From Arachidicoccus sp. BS20 (GTDB taxonomy: Bacteria > Bacteroidota > Bacteroidia > Chitinophagales > Chitinophagaceae), in the NCBI RefSeq assembly GCF_001659705.1, contig NZ_CP015971.1, positions 2,107,029-2,171,028 of the forward strand: a stretch of DNA of 64,000 nt. The letters are read 5' to 3'. Below the pieces are notes generated by a model. It worked only from the letters and a program-made list of their open reading frames with translations. It had not been told where the DNA came from and ran no database searches. Each line of letters starts with the position of its first letter. The stretch's first letter is position 1. Both the position numbers and the translations under genes were made by a program. Below, in pieces: positions 24,575 through 33,544 of this stretch.

Positions 24575-26901
24575 TTTTTCTTCGACAATGATTTTATTAA
24601 CACAGGTAACAATACAAGGTTGGTTAATGTTGCAATTGCAAGCGTAAGCGAAGTAAGCCATCCAAGACCTTTTGTCCCGCCAAACTCACTGAAACAAAAA
24701 ATCACAAAGCCGGCAACCAATACGAGCGACGTATAAATAATACTGATCCCTGTGTGGCGGATAGTTTGTTTTAACGTTTCAAGAACGCTATCATTATACT
24801 TAGGAAGCTCCTGTTTATAATTGACTAAAAAGCGTATTGTTACATCAATCGCAATACCGAGCGCAACGCTGAAAACCAATACTGTCGAGGGCTTTATGGA
24901 AATGCCCACCCAACCCATAACACCTGCCGTTACAACGAGCGGAATAACATTCGGAATTAATGAACACAATAAAATTCTCGCTGAACGGAATAGGTATAAC
25001 ATTGCAACCGCAATCAGTACAAACGCCCAAAATATACTTTCTTTCAATCCATTGATGATGAAAGTTGAACCTTCCAAAAACGTGATAGTCGTGCCGGTAA
25101 ATGTAACTTTATAATGCGCCGTGTCAAAAATTTCATTGGCTTTCTGTTGATAATTTTTCAGCATTTCGGGCAATTTTAATGTACCTACATCTTTCATATT
25201 GATGCTGATGCGCGCCTTTTGTTTGCTGGTATCGATAAAGCTTTTCAGCATACTGCTCAACACGCTTTTCGACTGTGCTACATTCTTCGATTGACTGTTC
25301 AATGATTTAATATAATTAGCCATGAAAGGCAAATCAAAATCCGTAGGTATGCCGTAATAAGTGCTGTCGCCCTCGTAGAAACTTTGCCGTACAAATTTCA
25401 AGGCTTCCACAAAAGATAGAGGCTTTGCAATATTGGGCTGCGAAGCCATGTATGCCGAGAACTTATCAATCTTTTCAATAGTTTTCAGGTTGCGGAACAA
25501 ACCGTCTTTCTTCTTCGTGTCCACAACAATATCCAAAGGCATCACGCCGTTAAAATTATTTTCAAACCATTTCAAATCTTCATAAATTTTATCGGACTGT
25601 GGCAAGTCGTCCACCACGTGTGATTCACTGCGCATTTTCACAATTCCGATAACGGAAAATATAATTAAAAGAACAGTTATTCCATAGACAAATTTTGTAT
25701 AATGGAATGTCCATTTTTCGATTTTCAATAAAACATTTGTCAATGTCTTATTGTCCAAATACCGCATCTGTATTGGCTTTGGCGCAGGCAAGAAACTTAA
25801 AACCGAAGGAATAAAAATTAATGAAATCACAAACAACATCATAATATTGATGCCCGAAACCACGCCAAATTCTTTAAGCAAATCGCTGCTCGTAAATGCA
25901 AATACCGCGAAGCCGATTGCTGCCGCAATGTTACAAAACAAAGTAACCACGCCCATTCGCCCAATCATGTTCACAAGCGATGCTTCCTTATTATTCGATT
26001 CTTTATAAACCGAATGGTATTTGTTTAAAAAATAAATACAATTCGGAATTCCAATCACAACAATCAACGGTGGAATCAAAGCCGTAAGCAAAGTAATTTT
26101 GTAACCGAACAAAACCATTGTGCCTACACTCCATACAACGCCCATTGCAACTACCAAAAGGCTCATTAACATCGCAGAAAACGAACGGAAAAACAACAAT
26201 AAGGTAATCGCTGAAAGCAAGAACGAACCTGCGAGAAACCAATTCAGTTCATGCGCAATTTTACTGCTCACAACAGTTCTTATGTAAGGCAAACCGCTCA
26301 CATAAGTTTTGATACCCGATTGCTTTTCAAATTCATTAATCGGTTTTTCAATTCCCTGAATGATACTTACACGCGCTTTGGAATTTATGACATTTGCATC
26401 CAACGTTACAGCAATTAAATAAGCATTTGTAACGGGATTGTATAATAAGTTTCTATAAAAAGGAAGATTGAGAAAAGCACTTTTGTCGCTGTCTAAAACA
26501 TTTTGATTTTGATACGGCGCATGAAAAATATTGACAGCATCAAATTTTTGCAGGCTATCATTTTTAATCAAATTGACTGTATTCGAGACACTTAGAACAC
26601 CAGTAACACCTTTACACGTACGCAGATTTTTTTGCAGTTCATTCAAGCGGTTAAACACATCAACCGTAAAGAGCTTATCTGTTGAAATTCCCACTACCAT
26701 TGTGTTTCCGTCTTGCCCGAATTGTTGTAGGAAGTTTTGATAATCGATATATTTAGGGTTGTCGGTAGGGATGGATTTTGCAAAATCATAGCTCATTTTC
26801 ACTTCACTCGCTTTATAAGCCATAAAAACAGTTGAAGCAATTAAAACAATTAAAAGTATCGTTCGATTTTTGAGAATGAATTTTCCTAAGCTATACCACA
26901 T
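24562..26901 (-). CDS. RND/MMPL superfamily transporter
   Basis: A 779-residue inner-membrane exporter with the RND pattern: one N-terminal helix (ILLIVLIASTVFMAYKA), a periplasmic loop (about 45-210), five or six helices (about 215-375), a second helix-loop unit starting near residue 400, and a final bundle (about 620-770). Motifs such as LTALIPPLIVVIGIPNCIYFLN and VFSVALGIAIDVTIRFLVNYKQ are typical of the MMPL/HAE3-like (sterol-sensing-domain-like) branch, which exports lipids or hydrophobic compounds. There is no adjacent membrane-fusion or TolC-type gene, which also favours lipid export over drug efflux. Confidence 0.9.
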   Translation of the reverse strand: MWYSLGKFILKNRTILLIVLIASTVFMAYKASEVKMSYDFAKSIPTDNPKYIDYQNFLQQFGQDGNTMVVGISTDKLFTVDVFNRLNELQKNLRTCKGVTGVLSVSNTVNLIKNDSLQKFDAVNIFHAPYQNQNVLDSDKSAFLNLPFYRNLLYNPVTNAYLIAVTLDANVINSKARVSIIQGIEKPINEFEKQSGIKTYVSGLPYIRTVVSSKIAHELNWFLAGSFLLSAITLLLFFRSFSAMLMSLLVVAMGVVWSVGTMVLFGYKITLLTALIPPLIVVIGIPNCIYFLNKYHSVYKESNNKEASLVNMIGRMGVVTLFCNIAAAIGFAVFAFTSSDLLKEFGVVSGINIMMLFVISLIFIPSVLSFLPAPKPIQMRYLDNKTLTNVLLKIEKWTFHYTKFVYGITVLLIIFSVIGIVKMRSESHVVDDLPQSDKIYEDLKWFENNFNGVMPLDIVVDTKKKDGLFRNLKTIEKIDKFSAYMASQPNIAKPLSFVEALKFVRQSFYEGDSTYYGIPTDFDLPFMANYIKSLNSQSKNVAQSKSVLSSMLKSFIDTSKQKARISINMKDVGTLKLPEMLKNYQQKANEIFDTAHYKVTFTGTTITFLEGSTFIINGLKESIFWAFVLIAVAMLYLFRSARILLCSLIPNVIPLVVTAGVMGWVGISIKPSTVLVFSVALGIAIDVTIRFLVNYKQELPKYNDSVLETLKQTIRHTGISIIYTSLVLVAGFVIFCFSEFGGTKGLGWLTSLTLAIATLTNLVLLPVLIKSLSKKKSEP

Positions 26902-26996
26902 AATTTAGATAACAAAGACGATAAGCACATCGTCGGTTGATTAATGAAAACGCGCTAAGGTAGCTGATATTTCCTGCTTAACAGGTAAAGAATAAT

Positions 26997-27710
26997 TTAA
27001 TTTTTGTTTTCGAGCTCTTTCATTTTATCGTTGATATAATAAAAAATATCGTCGCTCGTTTTGTGCGAGCGAAGCCACTTATAGCTTGGCTGATAGCGAT
27101 TGATAAATTGTTGTAAACTATCGCCGCGCAAGCCTGTATAACTGTGCACAATAATAGGATTAAAGCGAAAATCGACATACCGTTGCTCTTCGTACTGCGT
27201 ATAAATCCTGTAAGCATTTTCCTTCTTTTTTTCTTTCTTGCTGAACAATCTGTCCAGGCTAAAACCAATACCAGCACCGGAATTGGATCCTTCAAAATAA
27301 TGATGTGCATAACCCACACTCTGCTCAAAACTTCGTCGTCTCTCTGTACTGTCAGCCTGATAATCTGCATAGGAATACGCCGATACTGTTACGCTTTTGA
27401 GTTCTTCTGTTTTCGGAATCAATATTATCTGAATTGTGTCTTGTGCTGCCTTATTTCCAGCAAGTACAAAGCGTTGTGTCTGATATCCAATCCGTACAAA
27501 AGAAAGCGTGTCATTCAAATGACCTTTCAGCAAAAACAGTCCTTTGCTATTGGTTATATCTGTTTCTCCTGTATTCACATTCAGTACCTGAACATCCTGT
27601 ACCGGCAATAAAGTAATGCTGTCAATCAATTTACCATACACATAATCAGATTGCGCAAAAGTGTGTATAGAAATAAAGGATAAAACAATTATAAATACGA
27701 TTTTACGCAT
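26997..27710 (-). CDS. Exported protein with a carboxypeptidase-regulatory-like domain
   Basis: A 237-residue protein with a signal peptide (MRKIVFIIVLSFISIHTFAQ). Residues 22-105 are a CarboxypepD-reg-like (Ig-type) domain: VYGKLIDSITLLPVQDVQV, ITNSKGLFLLKG and VRIGYQTQRF, the same fold found at the N-terminus of SusC/TonB proteins. The rest (about 115-237) is charged, with a basic KKEKKKEN stretch, and has no recognised domain. It probably resides in the periplasm or at the outer membrane. The function is unknown. Confidence 0.8.
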   Translation of the reverse strand: MRKIVFIIVLSFISIHTFAQSDYVYGKLIDSITLLPVQDVQVLNVNTGETDITNSKGLFLLKGHLNDTLSFVRIGYQTQRFVLAGNKAAQDTIQIILIPKTEELKSVTVSAYSYADYQADSTERRRSFEQSVGYAHHYFEGSNSGAGIGFSLDRLFSKKEKKKENAYRIYTQYEEQRYVDFRFNPIIVHSYTGLRGDSLQQFINRYQPSYKWLRSHKTSDDIFYYINDKMKELENKN

Positions 27711-27796
27711 GGTTATATTTATTTCGTGCCGGGAATGAAATTATTCGATTAAGCACCTTATTTTTTATACAAAGAAAATTCATTCTTCAGGTTTTA

Positions 27797-27832
27797 CAAA
27801 AAAAGAACCACGCGGTTTTGCGTGGTTCCTTA
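27797..27832 (-). terminator. Intrinsic terminator of the OmpA-family gene
   Basis: GAACCACGC (27805-27813) pairs with GCGTGGTTC (27820-27828). On the minus strand the stem is followed by a run of seven T. It lies about 30 bases past the OmpA stop. Confidence 0.85.
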
Positions 27833-27860
27833 AAATTTAATTTATTTCAAAAATTGAGTA

Positions 27861-29537
27861 TTAGTCAACTTTTTGCAAATTTGGATGAGGAGCAGGTACT
27901 GTACTTGGACCTTCTTCAGTAGTTGCTTGTAAATCTACTGTGTTAGCATCGCCATCGTAACCATAAGTGAAGATGATACGACCTTCAGCAATACCGCCCT
28001 TTTGTTCCAAATAGTTTTCAACTGCTTTTACTCTATCCCAGCTAAGCTGTTGAGCGCGTTTGTTAGAAGCACCGTAACCAACCAATTTAACTTTACAGTT
28101 AGGGTTAGAGTTTAACTGTGCAACTGCTGCATCCAAAGTAGATTTAGCTTCATCGCTCAAAGAAACGCTTGATTTGCTGAAATGCACGCTTGGTAAGCTT
28201 GTAACGGCGCAGCTTGGAGCGACCGTCATATTAGCCAATTTGTCGCGCAATTCTTTACAACAAGCTGGTTCAGGTTCTGTACCTACACCGTCAGCATCTA
28301 CAGGGAACCAAGACTGAGGAGTCAAAGGTTGTTTATCGCGACAATCAGGAACACCATCGCCATCTGTATCCAAAGAACGACCGTGAGTATCTACTGCACA
28401 TCCTGCAGGAGTGTTAGGTTCTTGGTCGAATTGGTCAATTACACCATCTCCGTCAGCATCCGGTAAATAAGGAGCTTCCTGAACTTTGTTGTAGATGTAG
28501 TTGTTTGGATTAACCCACCACAATGGTTCAACACGTTTGCTGCTGTTGCCCAAGTTAAAGTTGAAACGCACCTGAGTAGAACTCAAAATAGAATTTCTTT
28601 GTTCCGGAGCTAAGATAATACCGCTGTATGTACCATTATCAAAGATATAGCTGAACTTTTGTTCAATACCGATATTGAAATGTGGACTTACTTTAAATGC
28701 TACACCGATACCTGCATCAGCGGCGTGTTTAGTATCCCATCCGCCACCAACTGCAAAATCACGGCTACCGCTTCTGTTACCCGTTAACACAGTTTCATAA
28801 CGGTCGTTGCTCGGCTTTAACAAGCTATTGCTTTCATCTTTAAAGCCAGCTGCATTAACAGCATCTTTAATATCTCCTCTGCTTGCATTCCAATCAACAT
28901 TGCTGAAATTATAAGCGCTATTACCATTCAACAAGTTTGCAGCGGTTTTACCTACAAAGAAGCTATAACCTGCCAATACATAGAAATTAACATGCGGATT
29001 TCCTCTGTACGCACTTGCACTATTCAGGCTGGCAATCAAATCCAAAGACCCTTGATGAAAAGTGGTTTTAAAGTTTCTCAAATACTGAGATTGACCTTTA
29101 CTTGTCAAAACACTAGCCGCATTTCCTAACTCAGATACAGAACTCAAACGATAATCCTGACCGTAGTTGATAGAATAGTTATACTGCCCACGAATAGAGA
29201 AAACATGACCCAGAGACTTTCTTAAAGAAACACCTGCTCCATAACCCAATTTAGGGTCAATTGGCGTAAATAAGAAAGACGGACCTAAACTGATACCAAA
29301 TTCCCACATATCCTTAGGTCTTGCAGGATACGCTGCGGTGTGGTTCAAAAATGCGTTTTGCTGAGCGGCTTTATGACTGTTTACATAGTTTGTTCCGTCA
29401 TAAATCCATGAATCATCAGCAGATGTACCGGCAGAAATACCGGCGGGCTTAGCTGTGCTCGTTGTGTCTTGAGCAAAAGCTGCTGTCGAAATGAGGCCTA
29501 AAAGACCTAACATCATCGTGTACTTTTTGCTTGCCAT
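27861..29537 (-). CDS. OmpA-family outer-membrane protein with thrombospondin-3-like repeats
   Basis: A 558-residue outer-membrane protein. After the signal peptide (MASKKYTMMLGLLGLISTAAFAQ) comes a predicted beta-barrel (about 70-355). A linker follows with calcium-binding type-3 repeats (DADGDGVIDQFDQEP, DTDGDGVPDCRDKQP) at about 365-405. The C-terminal OmpA domain (about 445-540) contains SLSDEAKSTLDAAVAQLN and QLSWDRVKAVENYLEQKG, which should hold peptidoglycan. The protein therefore links the outer membrane to the cell wall. A textbook Bacteroidota promoter lies upstream (29590-29620) and a terminator downstream, so it is a single-gene unit and probably strongly expressed. Confidence 0.94.
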   Translation of the reverse strand: MASKKYTMMLGLLGLISTAAFAQDTTSTAKPAGISAGTSADDSWIYDGTNYVNSHKAAQQNAFLNHTAAYPARPKDMWEFGISLGPSFLFTPIDPKLGYGAGVSLRKSLGHVFSIRGQYNYSINYGQDYRLSSVSELGNAASVLTSKGQSQYLRNFKTTFHQGSLDLIASLNSASAYRGNPHVNFYVLAGYSFFVGKTAANLLNGNSAYNFSNVDWNASRGDIKDAVNAAGFKDESNSLLKPSNDRYETVLTGNRSGSRDFAVGGGWDTKHAADAGIGVAFKVSPHFNIGIEQKFSYIFDNGTYSGIILAPEQRNSILSSTQVRFNFNLGNSSKRVEPLWWVNPNNYIYNKVQEAPYLPDADGDGVIDQFDQEPNTPAGCAVDTHGRSLDTDGDGVPDCRDKQPLTPQSWFPVDADGVGTEPEPACCKELRDKLANMTVAPSCAVTSLPSVHFSKSSVSLSDEAKSTLDAAVAQLNSNPNCKVKLVGYGASNKRAQQLSWDRVKAVENYLEQKGGIAEGRIIFTYGYDGDANTVDLQATTEEGPSTVPAPHPNLQKVD

Positions 29538-29589
29538 AAGTAGTGATTTAAATTTTTTTAATTTAATGCTTCCAATGAATATTCGGAAG

Positions 29590-29620
29590 CAAAAATAGTT
29601 ATTGTTTTTAAAATTGCAAA
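29590..29620 (-). promoter_or_regulatory. Bacteroidota primary promoter of the OmpA-family gene
   Basis: On the minus strand TTTG (29617-29620) is followed after exactly 19 bases by TATTTTTG (29590-29597), a full match to the TTTG-N19-TAnnTTTG consensus. The start codon is 53 bases from the -7 box, leaving a short leader. Confidence 0.85.
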
Positions 29621-29833
29621 TTTTTATTACATTTAATTAATTAGATTATACTTAAAATAAATAAAAACTGTGCCCATTAAGATTAACTTTAAAAACCTGT
29701 TAATTCCAGTTTTGCATATATCGTGCCAAGTTCCTCCGAGTTAGTTGCTTATAAGACTTGCGACAACATAAATTTCCTTTTTATTTTTATTATTATATCT
29801 TGCGCTTTATAATTATTTATATTATTCTGTTTT

Positions 29834-30796
29834 GTGAAAAAAGCCACTCAACTAATATCGGCAGAATTAACGCAGTTTGAAGAACACTTTAAAGCCGCTG
29901 TCAAAAGCAAAGTACCCCTGCTCGACAGGATAATGCAGTACATCGTAAAACGTAAAGGCAAGCAATTGCGCCCGATGTTTGTATTGCTGTGCGCGAAACT
30001 TGGCGGAGCCATAAACGATAAAACATACCGTGCAGCTTCTTTGGTGGAATTGCTGCATACTGCAACACTCGTACACGATGACGTGGTGGACGAATCTTTT
30101 GAGCGACGCGGTTTTTTTTCGTTAAATGCTTTGTGGAAAAACAAAGTAGCCGTTTTGGTAGGCGATTATCTTTTGTCCAAAGGATTATTATTGTCCATCG
30201 ACAATAATGATTTTGATGTTCTTCAGATTTTGTCAACGGCAGTAAAACAAATGAGCGAGGGCGAACTGCTGCAAATAGAAAAATCGCGCAACCTGAATTT
30301 AAAAGAAGACGTTTATTACGATATTATAAAAGGTAAAACGGCATCACTGCTTTCATCTGCCTGCGGCGCAGGAGCAAGCTCAACTTTTGAAAATAAAGAC
30401 GATGTGATGCGGCTGAAATCGTTCGGCGAAAAAGTGGGAATGGCTTTTCAAATCAAAGACGACTTGTTTGACTACGGCTCTGCCAAAATAGGAAAGCCCA
30501 CCGGCAACGATATTAAAGAAAAAAAACTGACCTTACCTTTAATATATACATTGAGCAATTGCGACGAAACACTAAGAAAAAAAATCATTTACATTGTCAA
30601 AAACCAAAATACCCAAAAAGCCAAAGTCAACTTTGTAATTGATGCTGTAAAAAATACGGGCGGCATCGATTATGCAAGCAAAACGATGTACACCTTCCGC
30701 GACGAAGCATTGAACCTTCTGTTCCATTATCCCCAATCGGAAACCCGCGATGCGCTGGAAGAGTTGGTAAGATTTACAACAGACAGAAAATACTAA
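29834..30796 (+). CDS. Polyprenyl diphosphate synthase
   Basis: A 320-residue trans-isoprenyl synthase that extends isopentenyl units into a long-chain diphosphate, for quinone side chains. The start is a GTG at 29834 (MKKATQLISAELTQFE). The first aspartate-rich motif is HDDVVDE, followed by an ordinary RRG; the second is KDDLFDY, and GKQLRPMFVLL is the allylic substrate site. The helical core is complete. Chain length cannot be read. IspD at 16202 supplies the pathway upstream. It is divergent from the OmpA gene across a 296-base AT-rich gap. Confidence 0.94.
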   Translation: MKKATQLISAELTQFEEHFKAAVKSKVPLLDRIMQYIVKRKGKQLRPMFVLLCAKLGGAINDKTYRAASLVELLHTATLVHDDVVDESFERRGFFSLNALWKNKVAVLVGDYLLSKGLLLSIDNNDFDVLQILSTAVKQMSEGELLQIEKSRNLNLKEDVYYDIIKGKTASLLSSACGAGASSTFENKDDVMRLKSFGEKVGMAFQIKDDLFDYGSAKIGKPTGNDIKEKKLTLPLIYTLSNCDETLRKKIIYIVKNQNTQKAKVNFVIDAVKNTGGIDYASKTMYTFRDEALNLLFHYPQSETRDALEELVRFTTDRKY

Positions 30797-30804
30797 ACAT
30801 TTCG

Positions 30805-31215
30805 TTACTCAAAATAGGGTTTTAGTTTATTCAGCATTTTTTCCGGCATTATAGTGCGTTTCTTTGTTTCCTTATTCAGGAAAAACAAATGAACTTCTCC
30901 TGTTGTAAGCAGTTTATTGTTCTCATTAAAAATTTCCGAATGAAAAACTATCTCATGAGCCACAGGCAAATCTTTAATAGTCGTAATGATTGTGAGTAAA
31001 TCGTCGTAAGCGGCAGAACGCAAATAACGTGTATGCAGTTCCACTACAGGTAAAATAATTCCGTCGTCTTCCATTTCTTTATAACTGTAACCAAGCTGGC
31101 GAATGGCTTCCACCCTTCCCACTTCAAAATATTGCGCATAGTTTCCATAATAAACCACGTTCATCTGGTCGGTTTCCGCATAGCGTACACGTATTTGTGT
31201 TGTAGATTTATACAT
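30805..31215 (-). CDS. Hotdog-fold acyl-CoA thioesterase (YbgC/4HBT-like)
   Basis: A 136-residue hotdog-fold enzyme that hydrolyses acyl-CoA thioesters. The N-terminus RVRYAETDQMNVVYYGNYAQYFEVGRVEA carries the conserved Asp-containing catalytic helix of the 4-hydroxybenzoyl-CoA/YbgC family. Later features are LRSAAYDDLLTI and EIVFHSEIFNE. The natural substrate is unknown. It is 19 bases downstream of the small helical gene at 31235-31555. Confidence 0.92.
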   Translation of the reverse strand: MYKSTTQIRVRYAETDQMNVVYYGNYAQYFEVGRVEAIRQLGYSYKEMEDDGIILPVVELHTRYLRSAAYDDLLTIITTIKDLPVAHEIVFHSEIFNENNKLLTTGEVHLFFLNKETKKRTIMPEKMLNKLKPYFE

Positions 31216-31234
31216 TGGCTAAAAAATTATCCGG

Positions 31235-31555
31235 CTACCATTTTTCATCTTCCGGAATATGGTTTTTCGATGTTTGAAATTGCCTGCGCAAAGCTAATTT
31301 TTGTTTATGTCTTTCCAAAAGCATACGCGCTATAATTTGCGCAACCTGTTCCGGCGCGGCTTGACGTAGATTTTCTTTCAGTTGTTTTTCATCCACATCA
31401 ACACGGTATAAAATTTCGGTCAGCTTTGCAAAATCGCTGCCGATAAGATTTTCGATAGCATTTGTTATTTCCTGCAAAATTTTTTCTTCGGAAAGATGTG
31501 GTTTTAACTCAAAAGATTGTAACAAAATGATAATTCTTTCCTCATTTTTGTTCAT
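31235..31555 (-). CDS. Conserved-looking small helical protein of unknown function
   Basis: A 106-residue protein from the ATG at 31555 (MNKNEERIIILLQSF); a longer in-frame reading to 31627 is AT-rich and low-complexity. The protein is charged and predicted all-helical, with a basic C-terminal part (ARMLLERHKQKLALRRQF), so nucleic acid or membrane binding is possible but unproven. No domain recognised. It starts the unit with the thioesterase and is divergent from tetR, separated by 96 bases. Confidence 0.65.
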   Translation of the reverse strand: MNKNEERIIILLQSFELKPHLSEEKILQEITNAIENLIGSDFAKLTEILYRVDVDEKQLKENLRQAAPEQVAQIIARMLLERHKQKLALRRQFQTSKNHIPEDEKW

Positions 31556-31638
31556 AAACATAAAATGTATTTTGTTTACAAATAAATTTACGAATAAATT
31601 TGTGCAAACCTTTGTACCCTTTTTCAAAAAAGTAATTT

Positions 31639-31646
31639 TAATTTTG
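31639..31646 (+). promoter_or_regulatory. Possible -7 element at the tetR start
   Basis: TAATTTTG matches TAnnTTTG and ends only five bases before the tetR ATG at 31652, which would give a transcript with almost no leader. A TTTG at 31611 is 24 bases upstream, a little far. Tentative. Confidence 0.35.
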
Positions 31647-31651
31647 TTGCC

Positions 31652-32248
31652 ATGGCGAGAATAAAAACCGATAAAGACGTTACCAAGAAAGACGTAATCC
31701 TAAACACCGCAGCAAGCCTTTTCCGGCAGCGCGGATACAAAGCGTCCAGTATGCGCGACCTTGCTGAAAAGATAGGCATAGAAGCAGCAAGTTTATACAA
31801 TCACATCCGTTCTAAATCCGAGTTGCTGTACGACATTTGTTTCAGCACCGCTGCACTGTACAACGAGCAGTTGGAAGCTGTTGAAAATTCTAAAGAAAGC
31901 AGCCTGAAAAAAGTAGAAGAAATTCTTCGCTTTTTGATAAAACAGATGATTGAAAATTCTGATTATGCAATTGTTGCCGAGCGCGAATGGGTACATTTGG
32001 ATGAAGCGTATCTTACCAATTATCAGAATATCAAACACAACTACCGTAAGCGCGTAAACCATATTATTACCAAAGGAATTGAAGTCGGAGAAATAAAACC
32101 GACCATCAATGTTCCTTCAACAATATGGCTGATATTGCACGCTGTAAACGGTATCGAATCCTGGCACAGGTCAAAAGTAAAAGTGCCGCCGCACGAACTG
32201 GAAGAAAACATGATTTCTATATTGATTGACGGAATGAAGAAAAAATAA
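31652..32248 (+). CDS. TetR/AcrR-family transcriptional regulator
   Basis: A 198-residue repressor-type regulator. The N-terminal HTH (about 12-58) reads ILNTAASLFRQRGYKASSM and IGIEAASLYNHIRSKSELLYDI, close to the TetR consensus. The C-terminal ligand domain (about 70-195) is helical with a PPHELEENMISILIDGM tail. In this family it usually represses a neighbouring exporter or fatty-acid gene; candidates are the divergent small gene and thioesterase. A terminator follows. Confidence 0.92.
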   Translation: MARIKTDKDVTKKDVILNTAASLFRQRGYKASSMRDLAEKIGIEAASLYNHIRSKSELLYDICFSTAALYNEQLEAVENSKESSLKKVEEILRFLIKQMIENSDYAIVAEREWVHLDEAYLTNYQNIKHNYRKRVNHIITKGIEVGEIKPTINVPSTIWLILHAVNGIESWHRSKVKVPPHELEENMISILIDGMKKK

Positions 32249-32267
32249 ATTTCTTAACCAAAAATAT

Positions 32268-32299
32268 AAATCCCGATGAGTTTTCATCGGGATTTTTTA
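32268..32299. terminator. Bidirectional terminator between tetR and the DUF983 gene
   Basis: AATCCCGATGA (32269-32279) pairs perfectly with TCATCGGGATT (32284-32294) around a four-base loop, followed by TTTTT on the plus side and AT-rich sequence on the minus side. The two genes converge here. Confidence 0.9.
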
Positions 32300-32317
32300 T
32301 TATTTCCGTACAAATTT

Positions 32318-32794
32318 TTACCATGCATTTTTTAAATCGTCGTTCAACCTTTCGTAATATTTCGGTTTTTCGGTGCGCCAGTTAGGGTTATATTTTACAT
32401 ACCAGCTAATCCACAAGCTACGCGACAGACACATAAATATCGGTTGCAACAGAATAAGCAATACAATATCTGTTCCCAACCACCAGAAAATGGAATTATC
32501 CAAAAAAGACAATCCGAATAAGACCTTCCAAGCTACAAACAGCGCCACAGAAAATGCCACTCCCAATGCATAACTCACATAACTTGTTCCGTAATAAAAG
32601 CCAACCTCTATTTCTGTAGGCTGCCCGCATACGGGACATTTCTCATTCATTTTCATAAATTTTTTCCCAAGATTGTATGGATTTTTATTTACAAAAAGGT
32701 CGCCGCGCCTGCATCTCGGACATTTGCAACGCAAGGTCGCAGAAAGATAAGACGGCGTTTTGGAAAGGTCTGTTTCCTTGGAGGAATCTTGCAT
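32318..32794 (-). CDS. DUF983 membrane protein with two cysteine pairs
   Basis: A 158-residue protein from the ATG at 32794 (MQDSSKETDLSKTPSY). Residues 20-35 hold CKCPRCRRGDLF and residues 45-57 hold KCPVCG, a likely four-cysteine zinc site, followed by two membrane helices (about 72-90 and 100-125) and a basic tail. This is the DUF983 family, whose function is unknown. The longer in-frame start at 32869 would place poorly conserved residues in front. Confidence 0.85.
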   Translation of the reverse strand: MQDSSKETDLSKTPSYLSATLRCKCPRCRRGDLFVNKNPYNLGKKFMKMNEKCPVCGQPTEIEVGFYYGTSYVSYALGVAFSVALFVAWKVLFGLSFLDNSIFWWLGTDIVLLILLQPIFMCLSRSLWISWYVKYNPNWRTEKPKYYERLNDDLKNAW

Positions 32795-32887
32795 GATGTG
32801 AAATTTTGCTGCAAAAGTAGCTGTTTTTTTTATAAGAGTATGTAACCAAAGGCACACAACGATTTTCACTTTTTAATTTTTCCTTTA

Positions 32888-32895
32888 TATTTTTG
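32888..32895 (+). promoter_or_regulatory. -7 element before the deoxynucleoside kinase gene
   Basis: TATTTTTG matches TAnnTTTG, 12 bases before the start codon at 32907. The -33 region (TTTC at 32864-32867, 20 bases away) is one base off the TTTG consensus. Confidence 0.5.
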
Positions 32896-32906
32896 CCTTT
32901 CCAAAA

Positions 32907-33536
32907 ATGCAATACAAATTCATCACAATCGAAGGCAATATAGGTGCAGGAAAAACCACGCTGGCAACTCTTTTGGCGAAAAAACTAAATGCTCGCCTTG
33001 TGCTGGAAGCATTTTCGGATAATCCTTTTCTGCCAAAATTTTATGAAAATCCTGCGCAGTTTGCATTTCCGCTGGAACTGTTTTTTATGGCAGAAAGATT
33101 TAAACAGTTGAAAGAAATTTTGCAGCCGGAATTGTTCCAGCAAACAACCATTTCCGATTATTTATTTACCAAATGTTTATTGTTTGCAAGAGTAAATTTG
33201 CCGGACGAGGAATTTAAGTTGTACCAACGTTTATTCGATATAATTTTGCAGCAGTTAGTGTTGCCCGAAGTGTTGATTTACCTGCATGCACCGGTAGATA
33301 AATTGCAGCAGAACATTCGTAAAAGACAGCGCAGTTACGAGCAGCAAATTCCCGATGAATATTTGTTGCATATTCAGGAAACATATTTGAGCTACATTCA
33401 GCAACAAAATTTGCCTACGCTGTTTATAGACGCGTCGAATGCCGATTTTTTAGAAGATGAAAGGCATTTACAAACTATACTGGATGCGCTGGAACGCAAG
33501 TACGATACAGGTATTCACAGAATTTCATTACCTTAA
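32907..33536 (+). CDS. Deoxynucleoside kinase (deoxyadenosine/deoxyguanosine type)
   Basis: A 209-residue kinase of nucleotide salvage that phosphorylates deoxynucleosides. It begins MQYKFITIEGNIGAGKTTLA with the P-loop, followed by LVLEAFSDNPFLPKFYENP, a FPLELFFMAERFKQLKE substrate-binding region and TISDYLFTKCLLFARVNL in place of the DRS motif. A lid-like RKRQRSYEQQIPDEYL is present near residue 140. The base preferred cannot be told. It is 8 bases ahead of the MFS gene and may be co-transcribed with it. Confidence 0.92.
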   Translation: MQYKFITIEGNIGAGKTTLATLLAKKLNARLVLEAFSDNPFLPKFYENPAQFAFPLELFFMAERFKQLKEILQPELFQQTTISDYLFTKCLLFARVNLPDEEFKLYQRLFDIILQQLVLPEVLIYLHAPVDKLQQNIRKRQRSYEQQIPDEYLLHIQETYLSYIQQQNLPTLFIDASNADFLEDERHLQTILDALERKYDTGIHRISLP

Positions 33537-33544
33537 TTTTTTAT

